Under the pieces are notes generated by a model. That model did not search any database, was not told the origin of the DNA, and was given only the letters and a program-made list of their open reading frames with translations. A stretch of DNA of 10,448 bases from Amoeboradix gromovi (taxonomy: Eukaryota > Sanchytriomycota > Sanchytriomycetes > Sanchytriales > Sanchytriaceae): the NCBI GenBank assembly GCA_018985225.1, contig JADGIF010000345.1, forward strand, positions 1 through 10,448, given 5' to 3'. This document shows, one piece after another, positions 6,550 to 10,448 of the stretch (the stretch's first letter is position 1; every line of letters begins with the position of its first letter). The position numbers and the translations under genes were made by a program.

Positions 6550-6870
6550 CTCCTCGTTAAAAGACCTGATTTCCGAGAAAATCGAGAATTTCCACAGAGA
6601 AACTAGCAATGTTAGATGCTCCGTTACAGTGATTGCTCACGCTTGCACTACCCTGAGGCGGGATTAAATAAGGATGCAGATACTTGATGTATATGTTCCT
6701 TGGTGCCATGTGGTCCATGTCCACTTCCAAATGACACTATGTACATGAATAGCTCTCCAAATTGTTTTTCTTTAGAGTGCCACATATTGTACATGGCATC
6801 AAATTTCCGTGTTTGGACCAGCTTATCAGTGTTGATGAATGTATGCTGCACCTGCTAGTTATTTCTTTAG
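6550..6870 (-). repeat. Dispersed repeat, copy B (longest clear copy)
   Basis: This copy gives the reference for the family. Positions 6550-6602 match the reverse complement of 2762-2814 at 52/53. Positions 6656-6796 match copy A, 6569-6672 match copy E, and the whole unit aligns with diverged copy C (7001-7363). Positions 6550-6583 are the same terminal repeat seen on both sides of copy D, but no inverted partner was found at the other end of B. On - it carries an open frame of about 67 codons (6648-6851, no ATG start) containing WHSKEKQFGELFMYIVSF. The frame is conserved with copy A, so the ancestor may have been coding. Confidence 0.65.
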
Positions 6871-6877
6871 AATTGAT

Positions 6878-7048
6878 TTACACTTGCGAAAAGGAATAAT
6901 ATCGAGTATTTGAGCTATTAGAAAAATCTAGAAAAGTCATGAAATCATATAAAAATCCATACAAATTCGCGATAAATGATATATTCAAGAAAACAATAAT
7001 TACTGATCTATGAAATACTTTACTTGTCAGAAAATCAGAGACTTCCAT
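6878..7048 (-). CDS. Possible small membrane protein, partly inside repeat C
   Basis: A 56-codon frame runs from ATG 7048 to TAA 6878-6880, with a hydrophobic centre (SVIIVFLNISFIANLYGF, residues 15-32). About 50 bp at the 5' end overlap the terminal part of repeat C. In the same phase the equivalent segment of copy B reads SVEILDFLGNQVF and then a stop, aligning residue for residue with C's MEVSDFLTSKVF. Either C is the only intact copy of a small gene family or this is chance openness in AT-rich DNA. No family is recognised. Confidence 0.2.
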   Translation of the reverse strand: MEVSDFLTSKVFHRSVIIVFLNISFIANLYGFLYDFMTFLDFSNSSNTRYYSFSQV

Positions 7049-7363
7049 AGAAAGACTGTCAGCACAATTAAATCATTTATAGAGGTTGCTCGTACTTTCA
7101 CTACCCCACGGTGGGTTGAATGTCGATGTACGGTTCAAGTGTATGCTCCACGCTGCTCAATGTTCCCTGTGCATTGCAAGTGACAGCTTGTACGTGTGTG
7201 TGTCTCCAAATTGGTCCTTTACAGAGTCCTACATCATGTGTGTGTTGTACTAGTTCAGGCTGCATTAGACTCCAATGTTTTCTCTTCTCAGTGGTAGGTG
7301 ACTTGATTTTTAGAGCATTTCTGATGCAAGAGAGTCTGTTCTGGATCTGCTAGGTATTTCTTG
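7001..7363 (-). repeat. Dispersed repeat, copy C (diverged)
   Basis: It aligns with copy B in the same orientation. Both begin after AATAATTACT. Shared blocks include TCCATAGAAAG/TCCACAGAGAA, TTGCTC.[CT]ACTTTCACTACCC-like, CTCCAAATTG, and CTGCTAG.TATTTCTT at the far end. The unit is about 360 bp. The part between 7230 and 7340 is longer than in B. Divergence is much higher than between B and D, so C is an older copy. Confidence 0.5.
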
Positions 7364-8030
7364 AACTAGGTAAGTTGTTGTTGAGATCACCTGTAGTTAT
7401 TGTTGTACACAAATAAGCAGCGTGTTCTATTTTTGTGCAATCAGAAAATCGTATGAAGAGAGGCTATGGGAACGATAAAAATGAAGCAGCCGCGATAATT
7501 GACTCGCTCAATTAAAACATACATTCTGTAAGATACTTTCACCGACCAGTACACAGATCATATTACACGTACCTATCCTTAAGCTTGTCCAGAGCCCCTA
7601 GTCTATCACAGCGAGCTGCCTCTTTCAAGTACGGGACACAGCGCAGTTGGGATACAAACACTTAAGATTATCAAAGGTACACATCTGCCGAAATGGATTG
7701 TCACGTACCCTATCACCTATGCTCTAAGAAACAAATTGAAGATTGCGATACCGCAAGCACACTTTAGAATCAATATCATTTGCTAAGTGATGTGGCTGTG
7801 GCAAAAAGGAAGACGATATCTGTCTTTGATTGAGATCTAGAAAATTTATTTGCACCAGTGTCCTCGGCTCATTTAATTTCTGCTGCAAGTATTCCACTTT
7901 GTACAATTGTCCAGATGCATTAACGCTGTTTCTGGGCTACCTACCGACTTCTTGCAAACTGGCCGGCTCACTGCAAACAATAAGATTGCACGTGTGTTGA
8001 CTCATAATCCATACGGCATCTCCCATGAAT
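7364..8030. other. Gene-poor stretch with an interrupted minus-strand frame
   Basis: No complete gene is visible. On the minus strand one frame stays open from about 8030 to 7626, broken only by TAG near 7935 and TAG near 7725, and ends at TGA. It encodes protein-like text such as WIMSQHTCNLIVCSEP, LVQINFLDLNQRQI, CLRYRNLQF and DNLKCLYPNCAVS. The first break overlaps a 19-nt GT..AG segment (GTAGGTAGCCCAGAAACAG), but removing it shifts the frame to an early stop. A decayed gene or a multi-exon gene with tiny introns is possible. CLRYRNLQF faintly recalls the RYRYLDLR motif of aspartyl-tRNA synthetases, too weak to name. 7370-7560 holds nothing I can support. Confidence 0.3.
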
Positions 8031-8543
8031 TTATTCATCTAGCGTTGCAGGCATATCTTCCCAGTATTCTGCATACATATGTGGATGCCATCCGTGGTCT
8101 TTACTGAAATATGGCTCACACCTAAACGATGAAGGGTATGCTCTCCATTTTATTTTCATGTCTGTCTGCTCATCGTCCGGCATCTTTTCCGGATACATCT
8201 TTCTGAACCTGCTTTCATCTATCCTCATTGATTTAAAAACACTAAATTGGTACGCAACCTTTACTTGCGGCACCAGTAAAATGTTGTATCCTAATTTATA
8301 AAGGTCCAAACATAGCGTGGTGCACTCGGAAGTACTACACTCCCCGGGTGTTCTCATACCTGGCTCATTAGATCCTCTTCTAAATTTCAAGCCATTTAGG
8401 AACGGTTCAATATCCAAGGAAACCATTCCATTCCATGCACAAATTACTTGCATCGGCTCTTGCTTGTACCATGCAATTTTACCAAACCTCCGGCGCTTCA
8501 ATGATTCAAATTGAAAGAAGGGCAGTGTATATGATTTTAACAT
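8031..8543 (-). CDS. C-terminal fragment of a CAP59/CMT1-type (GT69) mannosyltransferase
   Basis: The frame of 170 codons contains the hallmark of the fungal GT69 family: CAWNGMVSLDIEPF (35-48), LKFRRG (52-57), an SEC motif within TSECTTLCLDLYKLG (71-85) and VPQVKVAYQFS (91-101). These enzymes are Golgi alpha-1,3-mannosyltransferases of cell-wall or capsule polysaccharide synthesis. Complete members are 350-470 aa and have a membrane anchor plus a large nucleotide-sugar domain upstream of the CWNG motif. That part is absent. An in-frame TAA lies a few codons above the first ATG, and the upstream DNA is VMA21 on the other strand. The first about 20 residues are antisense to VMA21 and probably not genuine; an acceptor-like TTGAAG lies near 8496. 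The stop is inside AATAAA. It is likely a truncated gene unless spliced to a remote exon. Confidence 0.65.
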   Translation of the reverse strand: MLKSYTLPFFQFESLKRRRFGKIAWYKQEPMQVICAWNGMVSLDIEPFLNGLKFRRGSNEPGMRTPGECSTSECTTLCLDLYKLGYNILLVPQVKVAYQFSVFKSMRIDESRFRKMYPEKMPDDEQTDMKIKWRAYPSSFRCEPYFSKDHGWHPHMYAEYWEDMPATLDE

Positions 8544-8728
8544 TTGCTGTTCTTATGGTCGTCGTACCATTGACTAGTTATTACATTAGCACTAACTTTA
8601 TGAGTTCGCTCTACAGTGCTATTGTAAGTATAATTATGGCAAATATGCTACTTTTTACGTTTGTGTTGCTTGCCGTAAACGAGAAAGATGAAGACAATGA
8701 AAAAGCCAATTCGAAAAAATTAAAATAG
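8501..8728 (+). CDS. VMA21: V-ATPase assembly factor Vma21
   Basis: The protein is 75 aa from ATG 8501, close to yeast Vma21 (77 aa). In-frame ATGs at 8435 and 8471 would add a tail antisense to the GT69 fragment and are less likely. Vma21 is an ER membrane chaperone that assembles the V-ATPase Vo sector. The family pattern is clear: short N-terminus, helix one with the conserved Pro (LTFAVLMVVVPLTSYY, 13-28), a luminal loop, and helix two with MAN (AIVSIIMANMLLFTFVLLAV, 40-59). A charged tail follows, ending KKLK, a C-terminal dilysine KKXX signal for retrieval to the ER. Stop TAG is 1 bp before AATAAA (8730-8735). VPS68 follows 126 bp downstream on the same strand. Confidence 0.85.
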   Translation: MIQIERRAVYMILTFAVLMVVVPLTSYYISTNFMSSLYSAIVSIIMANMLLFTFVLLAVNEKDEDNEKANSKKLK

Positions 8729-8854
8729 AAATAAATTTATCAAAGAGAGCTCAATATCCTCTGTGTGCTTCTTGCCCTAGTCAAATGTAATTAAACTTCA
8801 AACCGTGCTTCAACATTAACTTTTGATTAAATTTGGATTTCTCCCCTGTTTAAA

Positions 8855-9238
8855 ATGCTTTCAGATCATTTCAACGTACCACCAGTTTTTGGGCTTGTTA
8901 GCGGGATCTTATTCTCATGCGGATGGTGGCTAATGATTGATTTCATGCCTTTGGAATTTCCTTATTGGCTTCCCATTATCATAAACACTTTAGCAATGTT
9001 TCTAATTAATTTAGTGAATATCTCGGAAGTAAATGAAGAATACGGTAACCAAATCAAGTTATTTGTTCTTTTAACTTTGGCGATGCATATTGGTAGCATA
9101 ATGGCGTGTATTGTATTTATTTTCGTTTATGCAATGCATTACAGCGTTCTTGTCCATAATATTCTTATCGCAATTAGTAGCATGATTTTGTGGGCACGAG
9201 GATTAGAGAGATTTGAATATAGTATCCGGTTACAGTAA
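8855..9238 (+). CDS. Vps68/TMEM50 (UPF0220) family membrane protein
   Basis: The protein is 127 aa with four hydrophobic helices (about 10-30, 36-55, 68-91 and 95-113). Family signatures are G..FSCGWWLMIDFM (17-31), WLPIIINTLAMFLINLVN (38-55) and the end SSMILWARGLERFEY (108-122), where the family has W.AR..E.EY. Human TMEM50A is 157 aa and yeast Vps68 184, so this is a short but complete member. Yeast Vps68 acts in vacuolar protein sorting and ESCRT-related endosomal function; the role here is by analogy. CTCCCCTGTTTAAA directly precedes the start codon. The QPRT gene converges on it with only 8 bp between stops. Confidence 0.8.
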   Translation: MLSDHFNVPPVFGLVSGILFSCGWWLMIDFMPLEFPYWLPIIINTLAMFLINLVNISEVNEEYGNQIKLFVLLTLAMHIGSIMACIVFIFVYAMHYSVLVHNILIAISSMILWARGLERFEYSIRLQ

Positions 9239-9246
9239 AACAAAGT

Positions 9247-10138
9247 TTATTTTTCAATTTTTAAACTGAAATCAATTACCTGATATCTTTGAGTAAACAA
9301 ACTTGTGCTTATTACGTCTACATCAGCACAGCAGTAAGAACCGATGTTACTTAGGTTGATGCCACCGCTCACCTCTATAATAAAATGACCGCTCTTAAAT
9401 TCTGCCTTAAGTTCTTTGGCTACTAATTTCGCCTGTTCTGCACTGAAGTTATCCAGCCTACATTAGCTTGAATTACATCACAACGTCAGCTCCTGATACG
9501 ATCGCTTCTTCAGCATCTTGCTTACTTCTACACTCTACCTCGACCTTTGTATGAAAACCAGAATACTTTTTGGTCTCTGCAACAGCATTTTTTATACTTT
9601 TAAATGAATCTACATGATTATCTTTCAACATAACCATACTAGATAAATCCATGCGATGTGAGTCAACGCCACCGACCAACATGCCATATTTCTCAACTAG
9701 TCTAAATCCTGGTGTTGTCTTTCTTGTACCCGCTACTACTCCGTTGTAGTTATTTTGAGCTGTTATTTTTATAGCATCATATGATAGAGTTGCTACGCCA
9801 CTGCATCTTGCAATTATATTCAGTGCTAACCTTTCTCCTAATAAAACATTTTTTGCAGTTCCTTTAATCCTACACATAATCATTGGTGCATCTACTATCT
9901 CATAGCCATCTTTTACAAACCACTCTATTGTGCACTCTAACCTCTTGAAAACTGTGTCTACAAACGGTATTCCTGCGAATATCCCTTTCTCTTTCGCAAT
10001 TATTGTTGCCTGACATGGTCTATCTCCTAATATTGCTCCTGCTATATCAAATGATGGCGTGTCTTCCTCTAGCCATCGCATTACTAAACTATCCAACTTA
10101 TGTTGTGGTATTACGGAAGCCATGCTTTGGTTCAACAT
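9247..10138 (-). CDS. BNA6: Quinolinate phosphoribosyltransferase (nicotinate-nucleotide pyrophosphorylase, carboxylating)
   Basis: The gene has two exons, 10138-9477 and 9457-9247, giving 290 aa (human QPRT 297, yeast Bna6 295). The enzyme converts quinolinate and PRPP to nicotinate mononucleotide, CO2 and PPi in de novo NAD synthesis. Conserved blocks are GERLALNIIARCSG (101-114), VAGTRKTTPGFRLVEKYG (135-152), the SHR of GGVDSHRMDL (156-165), MLKDNH (170-175), KVEVEC (198-203), LDNF (222-225), EVSGGI (249-254) and DVIS (267-270). These carry the arginines, lysines and acidic residues that bind quinolinate and PRPP. Exon 1 alone stops after GADVVM; exon 2 supplies LDNF to the natural end IDFSLKIEK. 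ATGs at 10213 and 10123 are alternative starts; 10138 or 10123 fits the family best. The stop TAA is inside AATAAA (9251-9246). Confidence 0.9.
9458..9476 (-). other. 19-nt spliceosomal intron in the QPRT gene
   Basis: On the minus strand GTAATTCAAGCTAATGTAG separates GTG-AT from G-CTG-GAT. Removal restores Met-Leu-Asp-Asn-Phe, the conserved sequence at exactly this place in QPRT proteins, and a frame of 69 more codons to the normal C-terminus. It has GT..AG ends and a CTAAT resembling a branch-point core, 6 nt before the end. Without splicing the protein stops at Met221. Confidence 0.75.
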
Positions 10139-10231
10139 CGTAACAAAAATTAAGCAGTTTGAAACTTTAAGTAAAATTACAGCATGCGTTTTATCGCTCG
10201 AATAGAGTATCATTCTTACTTGCTATAGGCA

Positions 10232-10370
10232 CGTCTTTATTCAATCCCAGCTCAGGGTAATGAAAGCGTAAGCAACTGCTAGAACGGATCTACTGGCACA
10301 CTCAGCGTCTATAGAATTCTTGATTTTATCGCATCTAAAATTTAAGCATATGGGACATCAAATATAAAAA
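10232..10370 (+). repeat. Dispersed repeat, copy E (partial, runs toward window end)
   Basis: It aligns with the reverse complement of copy B. The block TCTTTATTCAATCCC.GCTCAGGGTAATG.AAGCGT.AGCAA corresponds to 6625-6672, and CTATAGAATTCTTGATTTTATC to 6575-6597. The similarity begins abruptly at 10232, in the same 15-bp block where copy A ends. Beyond about 10370 no similarity is evident, and 10371-10448 holds nothing I can support. Confidence 0.6.
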
Positions 10371-10448
10371 TTAGACTAACTTTCTGAAGCAACTTGGAAC
10401 ATTATTTCAGCTTTATTAATTTTATGGACTTACAGGCGAGTGGACACT

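Noticed and set aside
6648-6851. 67-codon minus-strand frame in copy B as a functional gene
   Set aside because: It has no ATG start and lies within a dispersed repeat whose other copies carry stops. Kept as evidence on the repeat's origin only.
7120-7353. 77-codon plus-strand frame rich in Cys and Ser
   Set aside because: It falls entirely inside repeat C, antisense to the repeat's possible coding strand, with no homology recognised.
6550-7363. LTR retrotransposon
   Set aside because: Copies B and C are direct repeats but are highly diverged from each other, lack TG..CA ends, and enclose no reverse transcriptase, integrase or primer-binding site.
7724-7906. Aspartyl-tRNA synthetase exon
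   Set aside because: Only CLRYRNLQF recalls the family's RYRYLDLR motif. The flanking sequence does not match the OB fold or motif 2, so no name was given.
8435-8500. N-terminal extension of VMA21 from ATG 8435 or 8471
   Set aside because: This stretch is antisense to conserved GT69 codons, and the 75-aa form from 8501 matches the usual Vma21 length.
1-10448. CRISPR array, bacterial operon, rRNA or prophage content
   Set aside because: There are no regularly spaced short repeats, no ribosome binding sites and no bacterial-type gene strings. The gene set, introns and AATAAA signals are eukaryotic.

Overview
The window is nuclear DNA from a small, gene-dense, AT-rich eukaryote, and the gene content is fungal in character. 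Recognisable products are a SMYD/Set5-like SET-domain protein, a uridine kinase-like protein, the mitochondrial F1Fo-ATP synthase assembly factor Atp10, the TRAPP subunit Bet5/TRAPPC1, the V-ATPase assembly factor Vma21, a Vps68/TMEM50 membrane protein, a quinolinate phosphoribosyltransferase (Bna6/QPRT) and the C-terminal part of a CAP59/CMT1-type (GT69) mannosyltransferase. GT69 is, as far as I know, mainly a fungal family. Atp10 implies a respiring mitochondrion, which argues against a classical microsporidian. An early-diverging or highly compacted fungus (for example a Rozella/Cryptomycota-type lineage) would fit, but this is inference; the sequence does not name the species.

Layout: 1-137 is part of a dispersed repeat (copy A). 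161-491 (+) is a partial membrane-protein frame with a probable 19-nt intron, converging on the SET gene (564-1778, -). A short divergent spacer leads to a serine-rich unknown gene (1910-2545, +). Next come a 221-bp MITE-like element with terminal inverted repeats (copy D), a small unknown gene on - (2818-3214) and the uridine kinase-like gene (3240-4094, +). That gene converges on a multi-pass membrane protein (4105-4884, -). A small two-helix membrane ORF (5109-5315, +) and ATP10 (5385-6011, +) follow, with ATP10 converging on BET5/TRAPPC1 (6014-6517, -). From 6550 to about 8030 the window is repeat-rich and gene-poor (copies B and C, plus an interrupted frame). The GT69 fragment (8031-8543, -) overlaps VMA21 (8501-8728, +) head to head, then VPS68/TMEM50 (8855-9238, +) converges on QPRT (9247-10138, -). 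The window ends in repeat copy E.

Three features tie the window together. (1) Extreme compaction: convergent genes are separated by 2, 8 and 10 bp, and six stop codons overlap an AATAAA hexamer, so 3' UTRs must be almost nil. (2) Tiny introns: QPRT is restored to a full-length, well-conserved protein only by removing 19 nt with GT..AG ends. A second 19-nt segment of similar form restores another frame. (3) One repeat family occurs at least five times, and its copies mark every gene-poor interval.

The identifiable genes are unrelated housekeeping functions (mitochondrial ATP synthase assembly, ER/Golgi traffic, V-ATPase assembly, NAD synthesis) and do not form a pathway cluster. No defence system, CRISPR array, rRNA or tRNA was seen. 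The most interesting biological items are the 19-nt introns and a uridine kinase paralogue that keeps its ATP-binding loop but has lost most nucleoside-binding and catalytic residues.
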